Origin: DATKZM01 sp035527975
Lineage (GTDB): Bacteria > Pseudomonadota > Alphaproteobacteria > JAPULJ01
Assembly (NCBI GenBank): GCA_035527975.1
Contig: DATKZM010000037.1
Span: 1 to 64,000, forward strand
DNA length: 64,000 nucleotides
Reading direction: 5' to 3'
In this document: positions 24,967 through 33,269 of the stretch, in pieces
How the letters are laid out: each line of letters starts with the position of its first letter
Position numbering within the stretch: position 1 is the stretch's first letter
The notes under the pieces: generated by a model
Told to the model about the DNA's origin: nothing
Database searches by the model: none
What the model saw: the letters and a program-made list of their open reading frames with translations, nothing else
Translations under genes and position numbers: made by a program

Positions 24967-25691
24967 AACGCTTCCTCTTCGCCAAGATAGCATTCGAGCA
25001 CGGCGGGATCGGCGACGACCTGCTGCGGCGTGCCCTCGGCGATCAGCTGCCCGTGGTTGAGCACCACGACCTGTTCCGACAGCGCCATCACCGCGCGCAT
25101 GACGTGTTCGATCAGCAAGATGGTGAGCCCGGTCTCGTCCCGCAGGCGGCGCAGCATCTCCACCATGCGGTCGGTCTCGGTCGGCCGAAGCCCCGCCATC
25201 ACCTCGTCGAGCAGCAGCAGGCGCGGACGGGTCGCCAGCGCACGCGCGACCTCCAGGCGTTTGCGGTCCGGAAGGGTGAGGTTGGCGGCGTGCTGGTGGG
25301 CCTTGCCGTCAAGCTCGAGCAGTTCGAGATAGCCGCTGGCGGCGTGCTCGGCCGTGCCGACATGGCTGGTGGTGTGGAGCGCGCCGACGGTCACGTTCTC
25401 CAGCACGGTCATCTCGGCGAAGGGCTTTACAAGCTGAAAGGTGCGGCCGATCCCGGCATCGCAGATCCGGCTGGGGCGCAATCCGGTGACGTCGCGGCCG
25501 GCAAGACGGATACGCCCGGCATCGGGGCGGAAGACACCGGCGATCAAATTGAAGAGCGTGGTCTTGCCCGCGCCGTTCGGTCCGATCAGCGCAAACAGGC
25601 CCTTCTCGGGCACCGTGAACGACACACCGTCGACCGCGCGCAGCCCATGGAAGCTCTTGGCAACGCCGTCGATTTCGAGCAAGGCGGTCAT
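24963..25691 (-). CDS. livG: Liv-type ABC transporter ATPase LivG
   Basis: A 242-residue ATP-binding subunit. Walker A is GPNGAGKTT, followed by the LivG-typical LIAGVFRPDAGRIRLAGRDV and ICDAGIGRTFQLVKPF. The family's usual LSxG signature appears as LTLPDRKRLEVARAL, and Walker B is LLLLDEVMAGL. The extended signature without an LSGG is normal for LivG proteins. The start at 25691 (MTALLEID) begins directly at the domain; a longer frame from 25736 would overlap livM. It lies between livM and livF in the operon. Confidence 0.92.
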   Translation of the reverse strand: MTALLEIDGVAKSFHGLRAVDGVSFTVPEKGLFALIGPNGAGKTTLFNLIAGVFRPDAGRIRLAGRDVTGLRPSRICDAGIGRTFQLVKPFAEMTVLENVTVGALHTTSHVGTAEHAASGYLELLELDGKAHQHAANLTLPDRKRLEVARALATRPRLLLLDEVMAGLRPTETDRMVEMLRRLRDETGLTILLIEHVMRAVMALSEQVVVLNHGQLIAEGTPQQVVADPAVLECYLGEEEAL

Positions 25692-25704
25692 GGGATCATC
25701 GCGC

Positions 25705-26814
25705 TCAGGGGGATCTGCGATGATCGTCCGGCGCACGCCGGAGACCCAGCAGGTCGCGAAACCAGGGCCAGATCCCGCGCGGGCGAAACATCACGATCAG
25801 CACCACCGCAAAGCCCCAGATCAGGAGTTTCAGGCCGTTCAGCTTCAGCTTCGGGTCGATCACCCCGGCCGATTTCAGAAAACCGATCAGCCAGGTGATG
25901 AACTCGGCGAGCGGGGTCAGGATGAAGGCGCCGACAATGGGCCCGAACAGCGTGCCGACGCCGCCGACGATCGGGGCCAGGGTCAGCTCGATCGAGCGCT
26001 CGATACTAAAGGTCGATTCCGGAAACAGGTTGTTGTTGTAGAAGGCGTAGAAAACGCCGCCGACGCCCGCGAGCGCGGAGGAGATCATCACCGCGAACAT
26101 CTTATAGCGGAACACGTTGATCCCCAGCGCTTCGGCGGCGTCCTGGTCGTCGCGGATCGCCTGCCAGTAATAGCCGAGCTTGCTTTTGAGCAACGCGCGG
26201 CAGAGCGCCAGCGTGCCGACGGCAAGTCCCAGAATGACATAGAAGAACATAACCGGATGGCCGCGAAGCCGGATCAGGTCGACGCCCTGGCGGTCCGCCT
26301 GGCTGACCAGCAGAAACATACCCTCAGTGCCGCCCAGGAAATCGGCATGGTCGGCCATGATGCGGGTGAACTCTGCAAAGGCGATCGTGAGCAGCGCGAA
26401 GTAAACCCCGCCGACCGAGAACCGGAAGCCCAGATAGCCGATCACGCTGCCCACCAGCACCGCGATGGCGATCGCCGGAAAGACGCCCAGGATCGGTGGA
26501 ATGCCGAGTTTGGAGAAGAGATAACCCGCGGTGTAGGAGCCGATGCCGACGAAGAGCGCATGGCCGATCGAAAGCAACCCCGCAAAGCCCAGCATCAGGT
26601 TCCAGGACTGTCCGAGCAGCGCCGTATAAAGCACCAGCGTGGCAATGGTGATGATGTAGGACGACGCCCATAACGGCGTCGAAACCAGAACGGCGAGCAC
26701 GATGTAGAGCGCGGCAAGGCCCCTTAGCGTCAACACATCGGTCGGCCAAATCAGGCCGAGCGCGCCTTTGCTCAACCCCCCAGCCACCGATGCCGCGGCC
26801 TTGTTCATGCTCAA
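25705..26814 (-). CDS. livM: Liv-type ABC transporter permease LivM
   Basis: A 369-residue permease of the BPD_transp_2 family with about ten hydrophobic segments. The family's GLLSIGHALFVGIGSYTAGY and the cytoplasmic loop RDDQDAAEALGINVFRYKM are present, and GGVGTLFGPIVGAFIL matches the conserved late motif. Its start overlaps the livH stop by 4 bases (ATGA). It pairs with LivH to form the channel. Confidence 0.93.
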   Translation of the reverse strand: MSMNKAAASVAGGLSKGALGLIWPTDVLTLRGLAALYIVLAVLVSTPLWASSYIITIATLVLYTALLGQSWNLMLGFAGLLSIGHALFVGIGSYTAGYLFSKLGIPPILGVFPAIAIAVLVGSVIGYLGFRFSVGGVYFALLTIAFAEFTRIMADHADFLGGTEGMFLLVSQADRQGVDLIRLRGHPVMFFYVILGLAVGTLALCRALLKSKLGYYWQAIRDDQDAAEALGINVFRYKMFAVMISSALAGVGGVFYAFYNNNLFPESTFSIERSIELTLAPIVGGVGTLFGPIVGAFILTPLAEFITWLIGFLKSAGVIDPKLKLNGLKLLIWGFAVVLIVMFRPRGIWPWFRDLLGLRRAPDDHRRSP

Positions 26815-27758
26815 TGCCGCGCCCTTCCAAGCAAGCCCTGCGGCCGCAGCAGCAGGACGAAGATCAGCAGCGCGAAGCTGAACGCCGTCTTGTAGGACGG
26901 CTCCCAGAGAGCCGCCAGGTCCTCGGAAAGTCCGATCAGGATGCCGCCCAACAGCGCGCCCGGCAGACTGCCCAGGCCGCCGATAATCACGATCACGAAG
27001 GCGAGCAGCGTATAGCTGGGCGCAAGGTAGGGGCGCAGCTCGATCAGCGGCAGGATGATACAGCCGGCCGCGCCCAGACAGGCCGCGCCGATGCCGAAGG
27101 TGAGCGCGTAAAGACGGTCGACGTTGAGCCCCACGACCTTGGCGCCGAGGCGGTTATCGGCGCAGGCCCGGATCGCCTTGCCGGTCGCGGTGTATTTGAA
27201 GAAGGCAAGCAGGATGGCCGCAACAAGCATCGCCGCTATCGCGGCATAAACCTTGGTCTTGTCGATGAACAGCTTGCCCACGGCAAAACTGTCGAGCGCG
27301 TAGGACACATTGGCGCTCTGCGGGTCGGGTCCAAATACCAGCAGGCACCCGCTCACCAGCATGATGGCCAGCGCCGCCAGCAGCAGGAACTGCATATGGT
27401 CGGGCAAATGCGCGACCCGGCTGATCACCGCGGCCTGCAATCCGTAGCCGAAACCGAACATCAACAGTGCGGCCGCCGGCACCGAGAGCAGCGGGTCGAT
27501 CCCGAGCCAGTTGAACATCACCAGCGCAAAATACATGCCCAGCACCATGATCTCGCCATGGGCGAAATTGACGATGCGGATGACGCCGAAGATGACCGAA
27601 AGGCCGAGTGCGCTGAGCCCGTATACGAGACCGGTCAGCGCGCCGCTGGAGGCCGCATTGGCGCAGTTCCAGGCAGTATCGCCGGAGCGAAAGCAGTAGG
27701 TCGCGCCGCGATAGATCGCGGACACGAACGCGATGAGTTCATTTGCTAGAGCGTCCAA
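26811..27758 (-). CDS. livH: Liv-type ABC transporter permease LivH
   Basis: A 315-residue BPD_transp_2 permease with the LivH hallmarks GLSVIFGVIRIVNFAHGEI, the loop IRACADNRLGAKVVGLNVDRLYALTF and GGLGSLPGALLGGI. The start appears to be TTG at 27758; an ATG nearby (27742) is out of frame. The N-terminus is longer and more polar than usual (WNCANAASSG), which is seen in some Liv-type homologues. It is the first clear gene of the livHMGF operon and starts 5 bases after the end of a short open frame described separately. Confidence 0.9.
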   Translation of the reverse strand: MDALANELIAFVSAIYRGATYCFRSGDTAWNCANAASSGALTGLVYGLSALGLSVIFGVIRIVNFAHGEIMVLGMYFALVMFNWLGIDPLLSVPAAALLMFGFGYGLQAAVISRVAHLPDHMQFLLLAALAIMLVSGCLLVFGPDPQSANVSYALDSFAVGKLFIDKTKVYAAIAAMLVAAILLAFFKYTATGKAIRACADNRLGAKVVGLNVDRLYALTFGIGAACLGAAGCIILPLIELRPYLAPSYTLLAFVIVIIGGLGSLPGALLGGILIGLSEDLAALWEPSYKTAFSFALLIFVLLLRPQGLLGRARH

Positions 27759-27763
27759 GAGGG

Positions 27764-27993
27764 CTATCGCATCCAGGAGGGCAGTTCGACATGGCGGGTC
27801 AGGGTTGGCGGCGCATCGGCGGCCGGGCGGTCATCCGGTCCGGCCACGGCGTATTTTGAAGCGCCGGCTTTCGCGCTCAACCCCGTCTGTTCCAAGGCCG
27901 CGAGTGCCAGAGCGGCCTGGTCACCGCCGCAGCCCCGGCCACACCGCGCGGGCGGCCGGCGCCTGAGGCGTCAATCCATTTTGTGTCGGTCAT
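27764..27993 (-). pseudogene. Short open frame ahead of livH with an apparent frameshift
   Basis: Two minus-strand frames together look like one small gene. From ATG at 27993 (with AAGGCGGGG upstream) one frame reads MTDTKWIDASGAGRPRGVAG. After about 27925 the coding character moves to another frame, reading DQAALALAALEQTGLSAKAG and ending ...LTRHVELPSWMR, with a stop at 27764-27766, 5 bases before livH. The joined product would be about 76 residues. I recognise no family. A one-base indel in the GC-rich run near 27925, a decayed gene or chance are all possible. Nothing else is recognised in 27994-28178. Confidence 0.35.
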
Positions 27994-28178
27994 AATCGGC
28001 CCCGCCTTGAGTCCCGCGTTCTTGTGTGTGAACGCGCTTGTTTGTTGCCTCAAGTCCCTGAGCCGACTGTACACGATCTGCTTAGCCTCGCAAGACGGGG
28101 CCCCTCGGACGATCATTCAAGCGATGTTCGCGGTGGCAGATGGCGGCGGCGCATTCCTCAGCCGCCGGCGCGCCGCGA

Positions 28179-29360
28179 TCAGACGACGCCTGCCTGCCGC
28201 CAGGCGTCGATTTGGTCGGGCGTAAACCCGATCTCGCACAGGATCATGTCGGTGTGCTGGCCCAGCGCGGGCGCGGCCCTTGATCCCGGCGGGGGCGGTT
28301 CGACCGTAAAGGGCGAGCCAATTACCTTGAGTGGTGCGCCGTCCGGCCGGTCTTCCAGCCGCTCCACCAATCCAGGCGGCGCCGGCGGCGCATCGAGAAT
28401 CGCCCGGCCTTTGAGCTGCTCATCTGCGAGCGCCGAGGGCAGATCGCGCACCACAGCGCAGGGAACTCCCGCATCCTTCAGCCGCGCCACCCATTGCGCG
28501 GAGGATGCGGCGCGAAAGGCCTCGGCCAGTTCGCTCACATCGGCGCCCTCGCTGAGCGCGAGCGTCTTGTGCAGCGCGGAAACCTGATGCGGCGCCAGGG
28601 CAACCACGCAAATCGCCCCGTCGCTGGTCGGATAGGTATTGTCGCTCGCCGATCGCCCCGCCGACATATTGCCCAGCCGCGCCGGCGTGACCCCCGATTG
28701 GAAGTATTCGCTGACCTGCATGGCCATCAGCGACAGCGCCGTGTCCATCATCGCAACGTCTATATGGCTGCCCTCGCCCGTGGTTCGGGCTTTGAGCAAG
28801 CCGCCGGCGATGGCGAAGGCGGCGGCGTATCCGGTCGGCACGTCCACGGCAAAATAGCCGGCGCGCAACGGATCGCCGTCGGCAAACCCAGTGACCGACA
28901 TCATGCCCGAAGCGGCCTGGATCGCCCCGTCGAAGGCGGGCTCGCCAGCCTTGGGGCCGGATTGGCCGTGCCCGCTGATCGAGCAATAGACGAGCTCGGG
29001 CCGGCGCGCCCGGATGGTCGCGGCATCGAGGCCCAGCCCGGCCATCACACCTGGGCGAAAGCTTTCGACGATGACATCGGCCCGTGCGATCAGCGGCGCC
29101 AGTATCTCCCGCGCCGCTTGCGATTTGAGATCGAGGGTCAGGCTTCGTTTCGAGAGGTTGAAGGCGATAAACCCGGCCGAGGTGCCAAGGTCGCTATAGG
29201 GCGGCGCGGCCATGATCGACCGCATCATGTCTCCGCCTCCGGGCCGCTCGATCTTGATCACGTCGGCGCCCTGCAAAGCCAGCTGCATGGTCGCGAAGGG
29301 ACCCGCGATCACTTGCGTGAAATCGAGCACCATTACGTCTTCGAACAAGCTGCCAGTCAT
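28179..29360 (-). CDS. Class III (CaiB/BaiF family) CoA-transferase
   Basis: A 393-residue family III CoA-transferase. It opens with LFEDVMVLDFTQVIAGPFA and LALQGADVIKIERPGGGD, then NLSKRSLTLDLKSQAAREIL. The catalytic Asp expected of the family follows ADVIVESFRPGVMAGLGLD, and SISGHGQSGPKAGEPAFD, then GSHIDVAMMD come after. Such enzymes move CoA between carboxylic acids. The start is placed at 29360 (MTGSLFEDV), next to the conserved opening; 29399 would add 13 residues. It lies 179 bases downstream of the second molybdenum hydroxylase genes, separated by the repeat element at 29413-29543. Confidence 0.92.
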   Translation of the reverse strand: MTGSLFEDVMVLDFTQVIAGPFATMQLALQGADVIKIERPGGGDMMRSIMAAPPYSDLGTSAGFIAFNLSKRSLTLDLKSQAAREILAPLIARADVIVESFRPGVMAGLGLDAATIRARRPELVYCSISGHGQSGPKAGEPAFDGAIQAASGMMSVTGFADGDPLRAGYFAVDVPTGYAAAFAIAGGLLKARTTGEGSHIDVAMMDTALSLMAMQVSEYFQSGVTPARLGNMSAGRSASDNTYPTSDGAICVVALAPHQVSALHKTLALSEGADVSELAEAFRAASSAQWVARLKDAGVPCAVVRDLPSALADEQLKGRAILDAPPAPPGLVERLEDRPDGAPLKVIGSPFTVEPPPPGSRAAPALGQHTDMILCEIGFTPDQIDAWRQAGVV

Positions 29361-29412
29361 CTGCGCCAGGGCAAATCGGTTTGGCTCGTTTCGGACCAAT
29401 CCAGCACTTATT

Positions 29413-29543
29413 CTAGAGCATTTTCCACTTTCGTGGAATCGGCTCCAGCCCGCTCCCCCGCCCGGCCACCCCGAGGATACTGCCGTTGGGTGGCCGGGCG
29501 GGGGAGCGGGCTGGTGATGCCAACTGAACTGAAAATGCTCTAG
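29413..29543. repeat. Complete CTAG-bounded palindromic element (MITE-like)
   Basis: A 131-bp element with perfect 13-bp terminal inverted repeats CTAGAGCATTTTC (29413-29425) and GAAAATGCTCTAG (29531-29543). Inside is a second perfect inverted repeat with 26-bp arms at 29445-29470 and 29489-29514 around an 18-base loop, so transcripts would form a long hairpin. It contains no open frame. Its right end supplies the TAG stop codon of the molybdenum subunit gene (complement of 29540-29542). Parts of it recur at 20292, 50462 and 59055. CTAG ends recall IS630-type target preference, so it may be a non-autonomous element of such a family. Confidence 0.8.
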
Positions 29544-31861
29544 CCGCCATTTTTGGCGATCTTTGCCAATACCCGTTCCGGCGTTAGCGGAAGGTCGAAG
29601 ACCCGCCCGCCGATCGCATGGGTCACCGCATTGGCAACCGCTGGCGCCACGCCGATAAGCCCCGGCTCACCCACACCTTTGGCGCCGAAGGGGCCGCTGT
29701 CCTCATGGGCTTCCACGATGATCGCGTGAATATTGACAGGCGTGTCAAGCGTACCCGGCACTTTGTAGTCCATCATGGTCGGGTTGGTCGGCTGGCCGGC
29801 GTCCCAGGTCAGCTCCTCACAGAGGGCATAACCGAGACCCTGTACGAGGCCGCCTTGGATCTGGCCTTCGACGGCGGCGGGATTGATCGCCTTGCCGACA
29901 TCATGCGCGGACCAGGCCTCCAGGACCTCGACCTGTCCGGTCACCTCATCGACCTCGACCTCGACGATCTGGGCGCCAAAAACGTAGGTTCCGATCCGGG
30001 CAAAAGGAAAATTGGTCATGATCGCGCGTTTGGGGTCGAACGCCTCGCCGTCATAGACGAGCGAGCGTGTGCCGATGACCGGGCCGCCGGTCACGTAATG
30101 GGCGCGGCCGGAAATTTCCGCAAATCCCAATGACTTTTCCGGCACCCCCACGATGCCGATCCGCCCGCCGTCGCGGAGCTCGAGATCGGCTTCGGCACAT
30201 TCGAGGATCTCAGAGGCGTGACGAAACATCTGGCGCGCGGCGTCGCCAGCGGCGTCCTCGACCGCGCGCCCGACCATATAGGTGACGCGCGAGCCGCCGG
30301 TTCCCCAGTTGTAGGGCGAGGCGTCGCTGTCGGGCGCCACCAGGTTGATCTGCCCGACGTCGAGTTTGAGCGCGCTGGCACAGATTTGCGCCAGCGCGGT
30401 GTCGGAGCCCTGGCCGATATCGACCGCGCCGGTATTGAGTGTCGCGGTGCCGTCCTCGAGCACGCGCACGATCGCCGAGGTGCCCAACAATCCACAAATA
30501 TGCGCAAGGCCGGCCACGCCGATGCCGCGGCGCTTGCCGGCTACGGGGGCCGGTTGGCGGCGGCGCTGCCAGTCGGCGGCGTCACGGGCGCGCTCCAGGC
30601 ATTCACGAAAGCCCGACGAGGTGACGCGCTGGCCGCCGACCCAGCGGTCTCCCGTGGCGACCGCATTGCGCAGCCGCAGCTCTATCGGATCGATGCCCAG
30701 ACTTTCGGCGATCTGGTCGATCTGACATTCAGTTGCAAAGGTCACCTGGGGATTGCCGAAGCCCCGGAACCCGCCGGCGCGCAGTTTGTTGGTGTAAACG
30801 ACCCGGCCGGTGAGGCGGCTGTGCGGAATGTTGTAGGGTCCGCGCGCCATCAACAGCCCAAAGCCCAGCACCGCCGCACTATCCTCGGCATAGGCGCCGC
30901 CGTCATATGTGACGTCGAGTTCGTGCGCGATCAGCGTGCCGTCCCTTTTTGCGCCTGTCTTGACATCGATCCGCGCGGCGTGCCGCGAGCGCATCATCAT
31001 CATATCGTCGGTGCGGCTGAGGGTGAGCTTGACCGGCCGGCCGGTCGCCTGCGCCAACAGGACGGTAATCGGCTGCACGGTTACGCCCGACTTGCCACCG
31101 AAGGCCCCGCCGACCGGCGGCGTGATGGCCCGGATCTTGGACATCGGCAGGCCAAGCGCCTTTGCAAGGGTCGCCTGCACCTTGTAGATCGACTGGTTGG
31201 CCGACCAGACCGTGACCTTTCCGGCCGCGTCGATCTCGGCCAGCGCCGAACAGGGTTCGATGTAAACGTGCGACTGGGCTTGAACGGTATAGCTGTTCTC
31301 GATCACAACGTCGCAATCGGCCCAGGCAGCGCCGGTGTCGCCCTCGATGATCTCCTGATACGAAACCAGGTTCGGGCCCAGATCACCGATCCCCGGGTTC
31401 TTGTCGTAGGAGGCAAAGTCCGGGTGAACCAGCGGCGCATTTGCCGCCAGGGCCGCCTCGATGGTCAGGACCGGCGCGCACTCTTCGTAGTCTATTTCGA
31501 TCAGCTCCAGCGCGCGCCGCGCCGTGCCGAGATCGCTCGCCGCGACCGCGGCGACGGGCTCGCCGACATAGCGCACATAGCCGGCGGCGAGCGCGGTCTC
31601 ATCATTTATGAAACCGCCCCAACGATTTAGCGGAATGTCCTGTCCGGTGAGCACCGCCTTGACGCCCGGCAGCGCGCGCGCGGCGGAAACATCGTACCCG
31701 GTGATGCGGGCGAACGGATAGGGGCTGCCCAACAGTGCGCTGTGCAGCATGCCGGGTCGATAGAGATCGTCGGAATACATCGCCTTGCCGGAGACCTTGT
31801 CGCCGGCATCGAGGCGCGGCAGACGGTCGCCCACCCCGCGCGTTGTCCGCTCACCGTCCAT
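29540..31861 (-). CDS. Second molybdenum hydroxylase, molybdopterin-binding large subunit
   Basis: A 773-residue molybdopterin subunit of the xanthine dehydrogenase superfamily. It has the a/b hammerhead opening (LDAGDKVSGKAMYSDDL), the Mo-binding GGAFGGKSG, FRGFGNPQ (xanthine/aldehyde-oxidoreductase-like, not the CSFR loop of CO dehydrogenase), and the catalytic Glu732 in KGVGEPG. All the essential residues I can locate are present, unlike the first copy. It would hydroxylate a heterocycle or aldehyde with water as oxygen source. Its start overlaps the 2Fe-2S gene by 11 bases; gene order FAD-FeS-Mo differs from the first cluster. Its stop codon lies within the repeat element downstream. Confidence 0.93.
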   Translation of the reverse strand: MDGERTTRGVGDRLPRLDAGDKVSGKAMYSDDLYRPGMLHSALLGSPYPFARITGYDVSAARALPGVKAVLTGQDIPLNRWGGFINDETALAAGYVRYVGEPVAAVAASDLGTARRALELIEIDYEECAPVLTIEAALAANAPLVHPDFASYDKNPGIGDLGPNLVSYQEIIEGDTGAAWADCDVVIENSYTVQAQSHVYIEPCSALAEIDAAGKVTVWSANQSIYKVQATLAKALGLPMSKIRAITPPVGGAFGGKSGVTVQPITVLLAQATGRPVKLTLSRTDDMMMMRSRHAARIDVKTGAKRDGTLIAHELDVTYDGGAYAEDSAAVLGFGLLMARGPYNIPHSRLTGRVVYTNKLRAGGFRGFGNPQVTFATECQIDQIAESLGIDPIELRLRNAVATGDRWVGGQRVTSSGFRECLERARDAADWQRRRQPAPVAGKRRGIGVAGLAHICGLLGTSAIVRVLEDGTATLNTGAVDIGQGSDTALAQICASALKLDVGQINLVAPDSDASPYNWGTGGSRVTYMVGRAVEDAAGDAARQMFRHASEILECAEADLELRDGGRIGIVGVPEKSLGFAEISGRAHYVTGGPVIGTRSLVYDGEAFDPKRAIMTNFPFARIGTYVFGAQIVEVEVDEVTGQVEVLEAWSAHDVGKAINPAAVEGQIQGGLVQGLGYALCEELTWDAGQPTNPTMMDYKVPGTLDTPVNIHAIIVEAHEDSGPFGAKGVGEPGLIGVAPAVANAVTHAIGGRVFDLPLTPERVLAKIAKNGG

Positions 31862-32336
31862 TCTGTCCCTCCTCCGCGCTCAATCCTGCAACCGCCGCCT
31901 CAAGGATCTTCACGTAGCCCGAACACCGGCAGATGTTTCCGGCAAGTGCAGCCCGCACGTCATCGATGGCGCAAGGCCCGCCCCGGCGCTTCAGGCCAAC
32001 CAGGCTCACAACGATCCCCGGCGTGCAATAACCGCACTGGACGGCGCCATGTGTCGCCAGGGCGCGCTGCAGCGCCGCGGCCTCGCCGGTTTCCGTCAGT
32101 CCCTCGACGGTTAGAATGTCCCGGTCCTCGCAATCGACGGCCAGCATCAGGCACGCTCGGGCCGGCCGGCCGCCCACCAGCACGGTACAGGCACCGCAAA
32201 CGCCCTGATCGCAGCCTCGCTTTGCGCCGGTCAGATGCAGCGCATCGCGCAAAACGTCGAGCAGGGTACGATCGGCGCGCACCGCCACATCATGCGGCTC
32301 GCCATTGACGGTCAGTTGCGCAAGCACCGGTTTCAT
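31851..32336 (-). CDS. Second molybdenum hydroxylase, (2Fe-2S) small subunit
   Basis: A 161-residue iron-sulfur subunit with the ferredoxin-like cluster ligands C42, C47, C50 and C62 (RGCDQGVCGAC) and the C-terminal cluster ligands C101, C104, C136 and C138 (CGYC...CRC). It lies between the FAD gene (4-base ATGA overlap) and the molybdenum gene (11-base overlap), so the three are translationally coupled. The sequence differs clearly from the first copy at 862-1365, so this is not a recent duplication. Confidence 0.95.
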   Translation of the reverse strand: MKPVLAQLTVNGEPHDVAVRADRTLLDVLRDALHLTGAKRGCDQGVCGACTVLVGGRPARACLMLAVDCEDRDILTVEGLTETGEAAALQRALATHGAVQCGYCTPGIVVSLVGLKRRGGPCAIDDVRAALAGNICRCSGYVKILEAAVAGLSAEEGQNGR

Positions 32337-33190
32337 TGGCCAGCACCGCCGGCGTCGGCCTTGGCCGCCGCAATGGCGCGCGACAGAAGTCCCGGCAGGA
32401 TTTTCTTCCGGTAGGCCGCGGAAGCCCGGATGTCATCCTCGGGTGCAATGGCCTCGCGCAATATGTCCGCTGCGCTGGAAATGTCGGCCTCGCTCAGCGC
32501 GGAGCCGACAAGGATCCGTTCTGCTTCTTCGACGCGCACCGGTACCGGCCCACAGCCACCGATCGCAACACCGATCTCCGCGCATCGTGCATCGGCAAGC
32601 CGCAGTGTCACCGCCACGGCTACGGTAGCAAAATCCCCTTCCACCCGCGCGAGCTTGAGATAGGCGGCGCCGGACGCATCGTGCGCCGGCGGCAGGTCGA
32701 CATGGGTCAGAATTTCACCGGGTTCAAGCGAGGTGGTGAGCATGTCGACGATAAACTCGCCAACCGGCTCGCTGCGCTCTCCATGCGGCCCCGCGATCCC
32801 GATCATCGCCCCGATACACACCATCGCGGTGGGCCAATCGGCGGCTGGATCGGCGTGGCAGAGCGAACCTCCGAGCGTCCCGAACGCCCGAATGGCCGGG
32901 CTGGCGATCTGGCGGGCCGTCACTGGCAACAAACGATGCGCGCCCTCCACGCTCAGCTCCGCCAGCGATTGGTGCGTGACCATGGCGCCGATCCGCAAAC
33001 CACCGTCGTCGCGCGCTTCAATCCGATCGAGACCGGGGATGCGCCGCAGCGAAATGACGTGGGACGGCGCCAGAATGCGGGTGTTCATCATGGCGACCAG
33101 GGACTGGCCCCCGGCGAGGCAGCGGGCCTCGTCGTCGGCGGCGAGCAGGCGCACGGCCTCCCCGATCGTCTCCGGCGCGCTATAATCCAT
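32333..33190 (-). CDS. Second molybdenum hydroxylase, FAD-binding medium subunit
   Basis: A 285-residue flavin subunit with AGGQSLVAMMNTRI (residues 26-39) and the second FAD motif TLGGSLCHADPAADWP, then the C-terminal CO_deh_flav_C domain. It begins the FAD-FeS-Mo operon that continues into the CoA-transferase gene. It is divergent from the 2-oxoglutarate-type oxygenase gene, with 79 bases between the starts, so the two may share a control region. Confidence 0.94.
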   Translation of the reverse strand: MDYSAPETIGEAVRLLAADDEARCLAGGQSLVAMMNTRILAPSHVISLRRIPGLDRIEARDDGGLRIGAMVTHQSLAELSVEGAHRLLPVTARQIASPAIRAFGTLGGSLCHADPAADWPTAMVCIGAMIGIAGPHGERSEPVGEFIVDMLTTSLEPGEILTHVDLPPAHDASGAAYLKLARVEGDFATVAVAVTLRLADARCAEIGVAIGGCGPVPVRVEEAERILVGSALSEADISSAADILREAIAPEDDIRASAAYRKKILPGLLSRAIAAAKADAGGAGQ

Positions 33191-33269
33191 TGTCCCGCCC
33201 TACCCCAAAACAGGTGACAGATCGTTGCTGCTATAGTGAAGTAACATTACAAGAAACGGAACTTAGGCC

